A stretch of DNA of 64,000 nt from Apis mellifera (GCF_003254395.2 NC_037641.1:481001-545000), one strand, 5' to 3'. Numbered from the stretch's first letter, positions 23,516-37,314 are shown. A program made the numbers and translations. The notes: a model not told the origin generated them from the letters alone.

Positions 23516-24639
23516 CTTTCAAATGAATGATACATTCTGCAATGAAATATAATGTAATAAATGCAATCAGTGAAAGGAAGATATTTCGAAAGAAAGATAT
23601 GCAATATAAAGAATTCTTTTACGAATTTTTTTACAAATTGTACGATGGCAAAGGACATTTGATTTTCGTTACATAAGAAACATGTACTTTGCTTAAGGTT
23701 CATTGCGTAAAGTTATAAAAGTCGTGAGAATTTAAAACGAATGAAATATTGTAATTGATTACGTAATTGAATCAAATTGTTCGAAGACAAATTGCACGAG
23801 ATTAGTGATTTATGATGATTTAAATAAAATTTGTTATCATACATTGTATACAACTTATCTACTTGAATTTTATGATTATGATTTCGTTATACGAACAAAA
23901 TTTGAAACGAGAATGAAGAAAATATTGGCGTGAGGAATTTCATTTGATTAATTTTATTTTAAATTTATAAAATTATGATTTATTTTTTTATTTAAAATAC
24001 CATTCATATTTTAATTTTAATTTAAATATTTTATTATATTTTATATATAATTAATCTTATATCCTTGTTAATTGAAATTCTCATTTATTGTTGAATTTTC
24101 GAGATAATTATAATAGCATAATTTTTCAATCTCTATATTTTATAAAAGTATCATCAAAGTATCCTAAAAATATGAGATCGCTTAACTTAGAGATTTTAAA
24201 GCGAAAGATTTGTTGAATTTAAAGATTTAATTGAATTTCAAGCAACATTTTCCTTTGTAAACATTTTCATTTCATTTATTGTATTTATATTATATTATAT
24301 TTAGGGTAATTAGAACATATAAACTTTTCAAGTTATAATAATCTGTATATTACATCCTATCTCTCTTTATTAAATTGAAAAAATATTAAACAAATGATTA
24401 TTTAAAAATCTTTCAATCATGATTTTTATATATAAATTCCTAAATAACTATTATCTCCTAAATAACTATGAATATATAAAAAATTATAATTAATCGATTT
24501 AATTCTATCTTATCAATTCCACTTTTAGTTTAAAATTATAAAAAATAAAAATTAAAAAATTATTTAATATATTTAACATATCTGTTATAAATCTTATTCA
24601 TCTATATCTAGATGAATTTATTTTAGATAGGTTTTGCTG
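23516..24639. other. A+T-rich spacer
   Basis: No gene is seen. The 68-codon minus-strand frame 23497-23703 overlaps the edge of the duplication and looks incidental. Confidence 0.55.
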
Positions 24640-25015
24640 GATGTTGCAATGAAAAAATTTTGAAACAATAAGCAATAATATTGATCTCGGTGATGCAAGT
24701 GACAAGTATCATTGGTTTCCAGTGTTCGAGTTTAGATCAAGAGGTTTGTAAAAAGTTTGATTAATCAAAAGATTCCATGTTGAACATTAATAGCTTATTC
24801 CTCACGGTTAGGCGTGCATTGGATAGCGCTATTGCAAATCGTAGAAAGTAACGTGACGAGTACAAATCGTGAACGATGAAGCATCGGTGTGGATCATCGA
24901 TTAGCGGTCGCGATCAATCAAATCATAACAACGAAAGCAAATCGGATGCTATCATTCGTTTAGTAAGCAAATCGGCAAGCAAATCCGATGCAACAAAATC
25001 GCATGGATTTTAACT
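24640..25015. promoter_or_regulatory. GC-richer island
   Basis: It contains GGTTAGGCGTGCATTGG, AGCGGTCGCGATCAATC and two direct copies of AAGCAAATCGG (24937 and 24966). All frames carry stops. Candidate conserved non-coding element upstream of the minus-strand gene. Confidence 0.35.
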
Positions 25016-25698
25016 TCTTTCTACTCTTATTGTAGAAATATTTCCTTATTTTATATGTTCAATTTAATTGAAAGGAATTTTTTGTTTTTTTTATAGCGCT
25101 ATTTACCATAGTTTGTTATATTATTGTATTAGATTGTATTTTCAAATTTAAAATTTCTTTTATACTGATAAATTTTTGAAAAATATAAACTTAAAATCAT
25201 CAAATATTTATTTCTTTAGAAAAAATAAAAGTAATTAAAAATCATTTTACGTTTATTAATATTGATTAAAATTTAATTGTATTTATAAAAAAAAATCAAA
25301 GTAATATGTAGTTAAAAAAATTATGAAAATTTTTATTACTAAAAATGTATTTCAGAACGAATTTCTCGTTATGTTATTATTATATTATTATTATATTCAA
25401 ATATTATTATACTTATTATATTATTTTGATATATGTATTAATAAAATGTATCATGAAATACTTCATAAGAATATTTATAATTTATACATCATTTGATTAT
25501 GATACAGACGATATAATCGCTTAATATTTTTTTAATATAATATAGTATCGAAAAGTAAAAATATAATTAATAATGATTACAATTTAATACTTATTTTGAT
25601 AAACTTAATAAGTTAAGTAACAAGGAAATAAAAAAAAAAAAAAAAAAGAATGAAAATAGTAATGTTTCTGTCGAATGATAAAGATTTCTTATTCTTAA

Positions 25699-25848
25699 AA
25701 AGTATTAGATACATTAGTGAACGATGAAGTCATTTCAGCTAATGATCCAGCAACTATCTTGTTTAACAATTTGTACCATATAATTGAGCGAGGATTAAAA
25801 GATCAGATGTAGAAAGATAGAATACTGGTAATCAAACAGAAAAGGTGA
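25699..25848 (+). pseudogene. Short coding-like segment, plus strand
   Basis: After a TAA the plus strand reads KVLDTLVNDEVISANDPATI then LFNNLYHIIERGLKDQM up to a TAG at 25810-25812, and after it KDRILVIKQKR to a TGA at 25846. The first 37 codons have a natural-looking mix of residues and an amphipathic pattern. The upstream edge (TCTTATTCTTAAAAAG) is a poor acceptor, and the downstream candidates (ACTG|GTAATC, AAAAG|GTGATC) lie after the stop. I cannot name the family. Either a decayed fragment or one exon of an unresolved gene. Confidence 0.3.
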
Positions 25849-25933
25849 TCATTTACTCAAAATCTTATTGATTAAATTAAAATAACATTGATTTGATTAT
25901 TGAACTATTATCCATTATCTCAAATCATAAAAA

Positions 25934-25938
<5 letters not shown>

Positions 25939-25980
<42 letters not shown>
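25939..25980. repeat. (AT)n microsatellite
   Basis: About 40 bp of alternating A/T. Confidence 0.9.
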
Positions 25981-25981
<1 letters not shown>

Positions 25982-26200
25982 GCATATGAATGAAACATAT
26001 AATTTAATAATAAATCAAATTAAAGTAATATAATCCCAGTATAATCTTTCTTACATTCGAACGACACAAAATTTATACTATATTTATGAAAGATTATATT
26101 TATGAAAGAATGTTAATATCTTTTGCTTGCAACATAATATATATATATGATTGCAACATTTCATATTTCTTCCATGTATCATTGATTAGCAAATGATGTA

Positions 26201-26529
26201 CAGGGTGTTTACAAATTTCGTTTGAAATAACTTCTAAATGATAAATGATGAAGTTTTTACAAATGTAAAAACTTTTTCTTACATATAACGACATTAATAT
26301 AAAATTTTCCTTTTTAGATCATTTAAAGATTAATTTTTTAATTTTTTAATATATTATATTTTTATCACCATATAATAAAAGAACAAGAAAAAGAAAATTT
26401 AAAACACTATATTCAAATGATCTTAAATCAATATGTGATAATAGGAAAAATATTGTTGAAACAGAACAATTTTTTATTTGACGATTATTTCAAACGATAT
26501 TTACATAATAGAAATTTATAGACATCTTG
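26201..26529. mobile_element. Degenerate palindromic MITE with TA flanks, about 329 bp
   Basis: The left end CAGGGTGTTT (26201) and right end ...GACATCTTG (26529) are imperfect inverted copies differing by transitions, each bordered by TA (26199-26200 and 26530-26531). Inside, ACAAATTTCGTTTGAAATAA (26211-26230) is matched in inverse by TTATTTCAAACGATATTTAC (26485-26504), with about 15 extra bases in the right arm. Further in, GATCATTT (26317) pairs with AAATGATC (26415), sharing nearly the same centre, about 26365-26370. TA target duplication and CAGGGTGT-type ends are expected of non-autonomous Tc1/mariner-superfamily elements. There is no transposase frame. Confidence 0.7.
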
Positions 26530-26684
26530 TATATGTCTATACACAAAGAATTTTTAAATCGATGTATGTAAAACAAAAGAAAAATAATTGAATAAATCGA
26601 TGGATGTCCAATTGAAGATTGAAAAAAATTAAAGAGAAACGTTTTCTTAGACATACATATTGGTTAAGCTAATCGATCAAAGTC

Positions 26685-26873
26685 TTAAGAGCAAACGTGA
26701 TCAATCAGATGAGAGATCGGTAAGAATTGATCCTGCCGAGTTTGCCAAGTAAAAGTCGTTTGATCGCTGTTATACATCCGCTTTTTAATGCAGGAGTATC
26801 GCGTGACGGAAAAATTGCGATGCACAGTGTAATTATGTCGTAGATCTTCTGAGATTTTATGTTCTCTCGACAT
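26685..26873 (-). CDS. Short ATG-started frame in a GC-richer island (62 aa), doubtful
   Basis: The frame begins MSREHKISEDLRHNYTVHRN with A at -3 of the ATG and ends QDQFLPISHLIDHVCS-stop. It fills an island (about 26660-26900) that stands out from its A+T-rich flanks and contains TCGCGTGACGG and ATCCTGCCGAG. The peptide is polar, has no signal peptide and resembles no family I know. It could be a small ORF of a transcript or a stop-poor conserved element. Confidence 0.25.
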   Translation of the reverse strand: MSREHKISEDLRHNYTVHRNFSVTRYSCIKKRMYNSDQTTFTWQTRQDQFLPISHLIDHVCS

Positions 26874-26900
26874 TCTCGATTCTGAACGATTGGGGGAAAA

Positions 26901-29079
26901 AGAAATTTTTATATCAGACTACGTAAAACATAGTTTTTTAATGAAGAATTATAATCATTGATTTATAATTTTGTGATAAATAATTTATAATCAATATTGC
27001 TTTGTCTTTTCAATTTTTATTTCTTTCTTTTCCCCTGTTTCATTCATATAAACAAAGAAGATTGAATATTAGAAGAATGTAAGAAGATGAATGCAAAATT
27101 TGCAATATAGTATAATTGTTGCTTTTATTATTGTAAATTAAGATAATATAGATATATAATAGATTTCATTGTATTTATTTTTCATTGTATTTAATTGTTG
27201 GCTTTATAGTCATATAGGAAAAAGATTGATTAGCTGAGCAAAACTTTCTTGAAATATTTTTGATTTTGTTAAATTTTCAGAAATGAATGGATTAGTAATG
27301 TTTATTTTTTCACATCAAGAATTTGTATGAAAAACTACATGAATTTATAGAAATTATATTTGCAGAGTTAGAGATTATAGAATTCTGAAATATAAAATAT
27401 CTTTAAATAGTTTTTAAAAATTTTCTTACACAATTGAATTAATATTATTATTCAAATATTATAATTTATTATATGTTATACGTTTTAAGAAATAAACTAT
27501 TTTATAATAATAATAATAAATATATTTTATATAACAGTAAAAAAACATAGAAATTTCAAGATAAATTTCACCTATTTTATTTGATATAAAATTGTAGAAA
27601 GAAATTTCTTAGCTATAATTTGCAGACATTTTTATTGAATAGAATAGTACTGAAAATATATATTTATTATTTAATCTTTATCAATATGTTCGTTTAAAAT
27701 CATCAAAATTTCGAAAAAATTGGATTGATTAAATACTTCAGATAATAATGAATAAAGAAAAAAAATTTTTCTAATACAAAATAAATATAGCTGTTCGTTA
27801 TATTGATTTAATAATCATTTATAGAATTTTATAAATTTTATATAATTTTTCATATAATACATAATAATTTTTATAAAATTTTGAAAAATACAAACAATAA
27901 GATATTTACTTTATTAATTATTTATATCTGGTTTTATATCATATAATTTTAAATATACTTAATATACAAATTATAATTCCTTTTTTAATAACTGATTTAA
28001 TAAATTCTTAAAAATACAAAACAATTCTTTAAAAATCTTATAAAACAGAAGAATTATTTTCCTAAATATATGCTGAATAATTTCTATCATATTATTATAC
28101 ATTTATTGACGAATATTTATAACTATAACTGATATATATTTATAACTATATTTTATTTATTACAAATAAAATATAACAATTAAATTTTACAATTTCAATA
28201 ATTCACAAGTTTTTTAAATAGTGAAAATTGGAAAATTGCTTTAAGAGGAAATTATGCATGAATAAAATGTATGAAACGAAAATCAAAATTTTAAGCGAAT
28301 TTATATTTGAATATATTTTTTTCATATTTATTTCATTGCAACTATTATTATTTTTTCGACATGTTAAAATTTGTCAAAAATTTGTTAATAATTAAGTGAT
28401 AAAGAACCTGAAATTATAAATTTTCAAATTAAAAATTGATAAAAATGAAATTTTTAACTAAATATTAAATATGAAAAAAATATGTAAGAAAAATGATTTA
28501 ATTAATAGTGTAGAATTATACATATGATTTCTTTGTAGTTTTAGTTTGTTTTAGATTTTTAAATATTTCTTTCTTGTTATTTTCTTATTTATATATTATT
28601 AATTGTACTGTTTGTTGTGTAATATGAATATATTATATATGCTATTATCATATATAATAATTTTGAAAATTAATCATGAGGTATTATTTTTATTATTTTA
28701 TATAACAGTGAGAATGTAAATTCATTATAAAAGAAATTATAAAAATATTTGATCATTATTTTATAATTATAATTATAAATATGATAAATATTAGAATAAT
28801 AAATATTATATAATAAATTTTATAATTATAATTTTTATATTTGAACTTAAATTGTTTAATTTTTAAATATTAATAATTATTTTATAATATTAAATTTTTA
28901 TTTATTTCCATTTAAATTTTATTTTAATTTATTAAACTTTCCAATTTTTTTAACCTTATAATTTTTATATGAAAAACTCAAATTTTTTAATCCAAAAACT
29001 TTTTAATTTTTTTTACTAAAAACCTCGAATTATTCTAAAAATTTTTAATTTTTATTTTGAAATTTTCAAATTTTATTAA
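26901..29079. other. A+T-rich spacer
   Basis: I see no gene, island or notable repeat. Confidence 0.6.
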
Positions 29080-29345
29080 TTATCTCCTTCAGTTGAAACT
29101 CCTTCCATTTCCGATAGCTTTAAATTTACATTCCTATACGATATTCCATTGACTTTTTTTCTCTGCTCACAATTCACTAAAATAACGATACATCGAAACT
29201 AAAAAAAGAAAAAAGAGAAACAAGAATTTTTACATGTCATCGATCGGAGTTACGTTCACGCGCAAGTTTCAAATGCAAGTGGACATTCGAACAACTCACG
29301 ATATGTCTGTAGATACACGGGCGTTTGCATGAACAGCTTGTTTTC
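29080..29345. promoter_or_regulatory. GC-richer island
   Basis: It includes GATCGGAGTTACGTTCACGC and GATACACGGGCGTTTGCATG. The plus-strand frame that begins at 29325 lacks an ATG and runs into A+T-rich DNA. Candidate conserved non-coding element. Confidence 0.3.
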
Positions 29346-30601
29346 ACTTTCTACTTGTACTACAAATTGATCATTTTCTTTCGTGGTTTATTCTTTATTG
29401 GGCGCTCAGAAAATGCACGTAATATGACAAGATGTATATCAATATATGTAATTATTCCATGTTTTTCACCAATCTTTGTTTCGACTCATATTTTTATTTC
29501 ATATTTTTATATTCTATTTGAGTCATCATTTTTCTATTCTATTGCGATTAATTAAAGTTTAATTGATGAACAATGAACAAATTATTAATCGAATAACATA
29601 AAAAACAAATTGATCAATTCGATTGACTAATTATTTGATTTTGGAAAGTTTAATACTAATAATAATATATTTTGTTAATTTAATGTTTAATTAACATTTG
29701 TTCAAAAAATAAAATTGATAATTGAAAATAATTTTTTGTTAATCTAATGTCAAATTGATTGAAATTCAAATAGTTAAAATAAATAGTTTTCATTTTATGA
29801 ATTTCTAGTGTAAATTGTTTCAAATTGAAAATAAAAAGTAGCTTTTACTTTACGAATTTTCGTTTTATGAATTTTTTTATTTTAAATTATGCATCACGTA
29901 GATATTTGGAAATTCAGAGTTTGTAAATTTTTCAATTATTCTATTTATTCTTTTACTATATAATAGCTAATACATATATATCCGTAAATTATTTGCTTAT
30001 TATATATTTAGATTATGTTTTATTTAAAAATTTTTTATTATTTTTTATTATTAAAAAATTTTTTATTAGTGATATAATTGATATATCACAAAAAAGTTCG
30101 GCTATTTATCATATATTTATCAATACAAGGAGCAAACTTAAAATTGATCCAATTATTGGTTTATTTAAAAAAAAAATAAATAAATAAAAATATTAAATTT
30201 ATTTCTAAATTAATTATTTCTAAATTAATTTTCAATAATCTAAACATATTTTATGTATACAATATATATTTTTCATTATAATAGAATTCATTTTCGGAAT
30301 TAAAAAAATAAATATTTTAGACTTTGAATAGAATAAATAATTCAATAATTAAAATTTATTTTTGAAATTAAATATTCCCAATTTCATAATGAAAATAGAC
30401 ATTAAAACATGAAAAGAAGCTAGAGAAAACAAACTCTAGAAGCTAGACATATAAATTGGTCAAAATACAATAATCAGTATAAATATTTTATTTTGATGAT
30501 GATTCATTTATGATTTTTAAATTTTAATCAATAAATTTAATAAATTTTTTTATTATTTAACTCTCAGACAATTGATTAATAACGATAATTAATCCTGAAT
30601 G

Positions 30602-30646
<45 letters not shown>

Positions 30647-31079
30647 CATAGTATAGATCAAAAATCATATATTAATAAAATTTTTAGAAAAACATAATAC
30701 TTAAAAAAGGAAAAATTAAAAAATATAATTAATTCTACTCAATATTCATTTTATATTTGATATATTTCTCCTTGTCATTGTAATTTCTATTTAAAGCATT
30801 ATTTCTTTCTTTATTTTTCTAATTTTTAATTTTCGTTTTATTTAATTTAAACTTTAATTTTTAATTTACGAATAATTTATTAATGGCAAAGATTAATTAA
30901 TTCGAGCAAATTTGTTTTTTTTTCTCATGTTTACAACAGAAAATATTCTCATATTTTATAAATAATCGTTTCAATTAATAAAAGAATATTGAGATGAAAT
31001 TATAACTCAATTATGATCAAATCAAATTTTTTTTCCTAATAAAAAAGTATTTTACAATCATTATTTTGGTTGAAACGAT
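29346..31079. other. A+T-rich spacer with a (TA)n tract
   Basis: No gene is seen. A pure AT tract lies at 30602-30641. Confidence 0.6.
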
Positions 31080-31340
31080 TCGAGAAAAAAAAATTTTTTT
31101 CCAGACATTCGCGATTCTTGAAAGTATAGTTGTTTCTTGATCCCTTGCAAAGTCGCCGTTAGCGAAAACCTTCATCGATAAGCTCACGCAGCGCCAAATT
31201 TCCTTGGAAGACCCGTCAGCACGCTAAATATCACTGACATTCACTTTTCGTTACGTAAAACGGGGGAAAAAAAGGAAAAGAAAGAAAGGAGAATATGTAG
31301 GATGAATCATATCAGATCTATATCATTATTCTTAAGATCG
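31080..31340. promoter_or_regulatory. GC-richer island
   Basis: AAGTCGCCGTTAGCG, AGCTCACGCAGCGCC and AGACCCGTCAGCACGC form a compact GC-rich core at about 31145-31230. An 18-codon minus-strand frame (MSVIFSVLTGLPRKFGAA) is the only ATG frame. More likely regulatory than coding. Confidence 0.35.
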
Positions 31341-34300
31341 GAATAAGATCGGATAGTAATGTTGAAGGTATATTTTTATATGAAAAAATTAAGTTGTGAA
31401 TTTGTTGCGATAATATTTTGAAGATAATAAAGATACAAAATATGATTTTTTATAAATCATCTTTTCTAATTTCTTAATTTTAAATTTTGAATTTGTCTAT
31501 TTTTTTATATATTTATAATTATAATAATTATATGTTGATTATACGTTAATTTATTAAATTTTTTATTTTAACTTTTTCATTTTGATGTATCAAAGCATTT
31601 TTTAGTTATCACATGATTTAAAAAACAAAAAATCAATAAAAATAAACTTATTAAGTTATTTATTCTAGTACTTTTAATTTCTATTGTTAAAATATATATA
31701 TGTATCAATTTCTAATTTTTTTCTTGTTTGTATTGTATTATATATGTAATATTACATTGTATATGTTATATTAATCAAATTCTAAATAAAAAATTTTTCT
31801 TTTGAAAATAACAATAATACATTCTTTTATAATAATCTGATAATTAAAATAAGCACATATAGATAATATATATAATTTAATGAAATTTTTAAATCATGCT
31901 TTACATCCTTTACACCAAAATTTTCTGAGTAATTTAATATAAATGACTTATTTTTTAGATTAGAGAAATTAAAGATTTCTTTTTTAAAAATCACGATTAG
32001 TATGATTTTTCTTTATAACTTTTTTTAAATTTATTATAATTTCTTAAAAACTTTGTATCTTTATTCTATTTTACATTTAGATTCTCAAGAATAAAAATTT
32101 AATATTTATCAGCATATAAAATGTGAAATTGTTACAAGATTCATTGTTTAATCATAATTTTTCTTTCAATGTGATGTCTTAATGATTAAATATCGTTTGT
32201 TTAAAATTCTTATGGTTCTTCTCTTCAGCTTCTTTCACAGACATTTAATAGTTAGAAGTTGTTGCAAACTTTTGCAAACATTGTAAGAAAATTGCTTAAA
32301 TTGTTGGTCAGAATTACATTTGAATCCTTTATTGATTACAACAGATTAAAATAATACGAATTTCAGATGTTTTCAAAATGTTTAATATGATTCTTTCTTT
32401 CTTTCTTTCTTTAGTGAATTTTCAGATTTTTAAGATTAATCACTTCTTCATCAATTTCAATGATTTTTAAATAAATGTAGAAATTAATATTTTGAATACT
32501 TTTTTTTCTTTTGGTTTCCTAGATATTTGCAAAAAATTGTTATTATTATTACGTTAAATTTTAATGAAATATATTAAATAAATATTTATGTGTCCCTTAT
32601 AGCAAAGTTCAGGATTGAAATTATAAATTTGCTGGAATTTCACTTTCTCAATTCAACACTTTCAATTTTGGATTTCAATTTCTTAGCGCAATTTACAAGC
32701 AAATATATTATTTCAAATTCAATCAATCAGTTATTCGAGAAAACAAACAATGATTATTTCATAAGTCCCATTTGTACGTTAAATGTCTTAAATCATAGAA
32801 ACTAGCCTTGTTCTTCACTCACTGACCTGTAAAATCCTTTGTAACCTTTCCTTAATCTTTATTTAATTATATTTTTTATCAAATTTTCTGTAAATTCAGT
32901 TATAAAAAATTTTTCAATATTTTTATAATTAATTGAAATCTACTTTTCAAATTTTTGAAAAGAGAAGCATGTTTATTTTTCTATTTGCTACATAATATAA
33001 AAATCTTTAAAAAGAACAAACACATGTTTCAAAAATCAGGCTTGTCATATGATTTTTTTTTAATAACATTATAACAGTTTAAAATAATAATAATTTTTCT
33101 ACTTTATTCTCTATATATATATATATATTTATTATTATATATATTTATATGAGACGTGTTTTTTATCCGATATGATAATTTGTTCAAGTAATTAATAATT
33201 AATAATCAATTAAATAAATCGTTATGTTCATTTTATTGTGTATTATATGAGCATTAATATTCCATGTTATGTATTATATGTTTGTTAAGATAAAATTTAA
33301 GACTAAAATTATTAATTTTTAACATAATAATATATTTTACATATATTTTAAATATAAAATGATCTATTTTGAAACATACATACAATTAATAATTATTTAA
33401 TATTAATTAAAGATTATTTTGAGAAGATAAGTTACAGTAAACAGAAACAAAAGATAAAAGCAAAGTATGTAAAATGTAACTTCGAAAAAATAACAAAAAA
33501 AATCAATATTTAACCATTAACCATTCCGATTAGTTAAGTTATTACATTTTACAATTTCATTTGTCAAATATATAGTATATTGTCTTAAATAAGGGGAAAA
33601 ACTATGATTAATTATTTAGTTGAGTTCATTTTTGAATTTCGTTCCAAATAAATGGCTTTGTTTTAATGAAATCTGAAATTATCAAAAAAAATCAAAACGA
33701 TAATAATAATTTTTATCAATATCTCGAATTTATTTTATCTATAAATAGTATCATCAGTAGTATTGTAATACTTGCAACATTATGCAATTATTATTTGTGA
33801 ATTATTTATATAAATATATCATTTGACAAATGTATAATACAATTAAATTGATAAATCATTATATTATTTAATCTATTCGTTGCGAATCTGGACATTTTTG
33901 AAATCCGCAGAATATGAAAATAAAATATAAAATAATGAATAAAATTAATGATATTACAATGATATCAACTTCACACTTGCATTTAATATATCTATTAGTT
34001 TTCTTGAAAAAATTTTTATCTAAAGATCTTATAAGAAAATAAATTTTCGATAAGCTCATTCATTGTATATATATATATATATATATTAATTGTTTGCCAT
34101 TCTAACTTATTTATATAAATACTTAATATGTAACAGTCATATAACATTATCATCAAATTATCGTAAAATAATGATAGTACTTCTAAAAGTTTTTTATGAA
34201 TAAATAAAAAATTAAATCAATTATAAAATAAAAATTTATATTATATTATATATATAAAACTGATAAAATAAATTTATAAAATGTATTATTTATTTTTTTA

Positions 34301-34859
34301 ATACAGATTCAGATAAAAAAGTTATAAAAAGCAATCTTTACTTCCATCAATCTTCCAATTGAGATTCCAATTGATTGAAATTATTAATCCAAATAATTGA
34401 ATTATTTTTTTTTATTTTTTTTATACATTATCTAGTAAACTAATCCTTTTCAATGAAAATCAAGCAGTTTGATTAAATTTTGAAATAGTTATTGTATTTT
34501 AATGAATGAATAAATCGAATATGTTTTTTTATAGATAATAAAAAAAATTGTTAATTTTATACCATTGATTATGATTTTCAATGAAGAATGTTTTGAAAAA
34601 AGGAAATATATATCCAGTAAATAAATATTTATTTAGAGATTTATTGTGAAATTTCAGAGACAAATTAAATAAATATACAGAAAAACAATTTAAAAATCTA
34701 TTAAATTGTTATTTTAATCAATTGGGAAAATTATTTCGATAATAAAACTTTGCAATTAATGAACTAATATCAAAATAAAAATAATAGTGTCTATTATAAT
34801 CTAATAAATAATGTATAGCAGCAAAAATATTTCGATAGTTCAATCATTTGTGACTATAT
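31341..34859. other. A+T-rich spacer with microsatellites
   Basis: It includes a (CTTT)n run at about 32390-32413 and short AT tracts near 33113 and 34067. The frame at 32590-32805 starts with GTG and is unconvincing. No gene is called. Confidence 0.6.
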
Positions 34860-35175
34860 ACGATGATCATCAATATATTTGAAGCTATATGCGTGCTCGT
34901 TAACGAAACTACTCTGTAATTTTACTCCACGCCTGTGGACTTTTAGCGCTCGAAAAAACGCTAAATGGAGCAGCATTGGGCAATAAAACATTGCCTGGAG
35001 GTTTGAAGTCTCTCCGATTCAAGTTTGATCGATCAATCGATCGATTGATCCCACTGTGTGGTGAATCGAGAAAGTTACTCTTCGAGTTTATAGGCATTCA
35101 AGACATTTAGGACTATTGTTGCTATTCCAACTTCTCTTGTAGAGAAGTGAATTCGAATATCGATATCGTTCTTTT
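34860..35175 (-). promoter_or_regulatory. GC-richer island with a perfect 20-bp palindrome and a short ORF
   Basis: GATCAATCGATCGATTGATC (35031-35050) is a perfect palindrome. The minus strand carries a 62-codon ATG-started frame (35097-34909) reading MPINSKSNFLDSPHSGINRS onward, with FKPPGNVLLPNAAPFSVFSS further in, ending at TAG. Its proline- and serine-rich text looks more like a protein than chance A+T-rich frames do, but there are no convincing splice sites and the palindrome lies inside it. It could be a small ORF, a decayed exon or a regulatory dyad. Confidence 0.3.
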
Positions 35176-37314
35176 GTATTCAATTATTTATGCGTGAAAA
35201 AGATCATTCTCGGTCCATTAATCACAATGAAATAGTTCGTATAAAATGGAATTATTACATCCTTTCTATTATATATAGAATGAAACAATAAAAACTGATT
35301 GATAATTGATAAAAAAAGCTTATAAAAAATTGAAAAAAATTTTATTGTATCTTGAGAAGATATTATCATATTCTTATATATATAAGAATGTGAGTGATTG
35401 ATAAATGATTTTGGCAATTTAATGTATGAAATAAACAAAAATATAAAAACATATGGTTTTTGCATATATGAGAGTGTTTAATCATAATTTTTTGTATTCT
35501 TTCTTAGAATTTTGAGTTTGAATTTGAAAGTTTGAATTTACATAAAATTTATAATAATAATTTATATAAAAAAAATATCATTATTATTTTTTTATATGAA
35601 TTAATATTATTAGAAATTTTAGAATGCATATTAAAGTATGTCTTAAAAATGCCTTTATCGTTTGAAAGATAGGAATTAATATATATAATTTTAAATAATA
35701 ATATGAGTTATCAAATATTATTTTTTATATTCTTTATTAGAATTATAAAATTTAGATGATATTGTTACTTAAATATCGATATTAAAAAATTAGAATACAA
35801 ATAAAATCTTTCAATATAGTTCATATATAGTTATATTTATAAATTTAAAAGATAAAATTAAAAATAAATATAGTATATATAATTTTAATAAATAATAATG
35901 TGATTTTATTGCAAAAATACAATGTCATTTTTTATAAAAATCTGACAAAATTTTTATACATTTCAACAGTCCACTTAAAATTTTTCCAATAATTCTATCT
36001 TATATCGACCTAATTGTCCTGAAATATTGGGTAAATATATGAAAATAACTATACATCCAAAATCGGCTTAACAAACAGCTCAACATTGCTTGCCTTTCCA
36101 TTACGCAAACATATAATTTTAGGCATTAACCAATTATTTTTTATCAATTACATCATTCAACATACAATATTTCTCTTTTAATAAAAAATTTCGTTTATTT
36201 AATTTATCCAAAAACTAAATTATTCATTTTATCAATTAGCAAGACCTTAATTATTTTTCTTAAAAACTTTTCTTTTTAACATATTAAAAATTTTTAATTT
36301 CTTAAAAATATTATAGCCAACTATTTAAAAAAAATCTTTGTTTAAAAATTTGAACTACAAAAAATTTTAGTAAATAATAAATTGCTATATTTAGATAATT
36401 ATTAATTTTTTTCATTATTCTTTCAAACAACAAAAAATTATTCTATTTCTCAATGTACGAAGGATCTTTACTATTAACTCTTTCAAAAATTCTCTTTTAT
36501 AAAATATAAAAAACTTTATACATGATATTTGATTGTAAATCAATAAATATAAATTATTTATAAATTATTCATTGCGTTTAGACAAAAATTGAAGTTTATG
36601 GACATAATCTGATGTAATTAGTTTTTTTATAGATAAATGTGCCATCTATAATAAATGTATATAATAAATCATTTTTTAAATGAAATTATATAATTTTTAA
36701 TGCACTAATCGTTATTTTTTATAAAAATAAATATCAAGCTATTTATATCAAAGAATTAATTTAGAAAATATTTTAACATCGTCGCCATTATTTAAAGAAA
36801 AATATTTTGATTATATTAATTTTACACAATATAAAAAAAATATATATAAAAAAATTAAATATAAAAAATATAATAAAAAATATAATTCATCACTTCTTTA
36901 ATATACAAAATTATCATTGAATACAACAAAATTTCAGGAGAATTAATAACTAATATTCGTCCTGAATATATCACATATATTTGTTAACTTATATTGTATA
37001 AAATTTATGAATTTGATGAATTGTATGAAATAGAAAGATATATACGAAACAATACTCATGTGTATTTTTGCACAGATTCGTACGTCATTCATACTTTTTT
37101 TGAATTCTATAAGATTCAAATTAAACAATTTATATTTATAATTATATTTCAATATCTTGTTAAAAAATAAATAACAAAGTTTTCAAAAAAAAAAATTTAA
37201 TCCAATTTCAAAAATTAAATTATTCAAAATATAATCCTTTTGATATTCCATTAAATACCTTATAATTTCTGTTTCTGAAACAATAAAAATTTCTAAGAGT
37301 GTAGTAATAGCATT
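35176..37314. other. A+T-rich spacer
   Basis: A 93-codon ATG-started minus-strand frame (35465-35184) made of A/T-rich codons is present, but a few of this length are expected in such DNA. No other signal is seen. Confidence 0.5.

Noticed and set aside
29993..30187. 64-codon plus-strand frame ending in lysine-rich text
   Set aside because: It is A/T-only codon text without splice sites, typical chance frame.
35184..35465. 93-codon ATG-started minus-strand frame
   Set aside because: Its codons are nearly all A/T-rich (Phe, Ile, Asn, Lys, Tyr). A few frames of this length are expected by chance in DNA of this composition.
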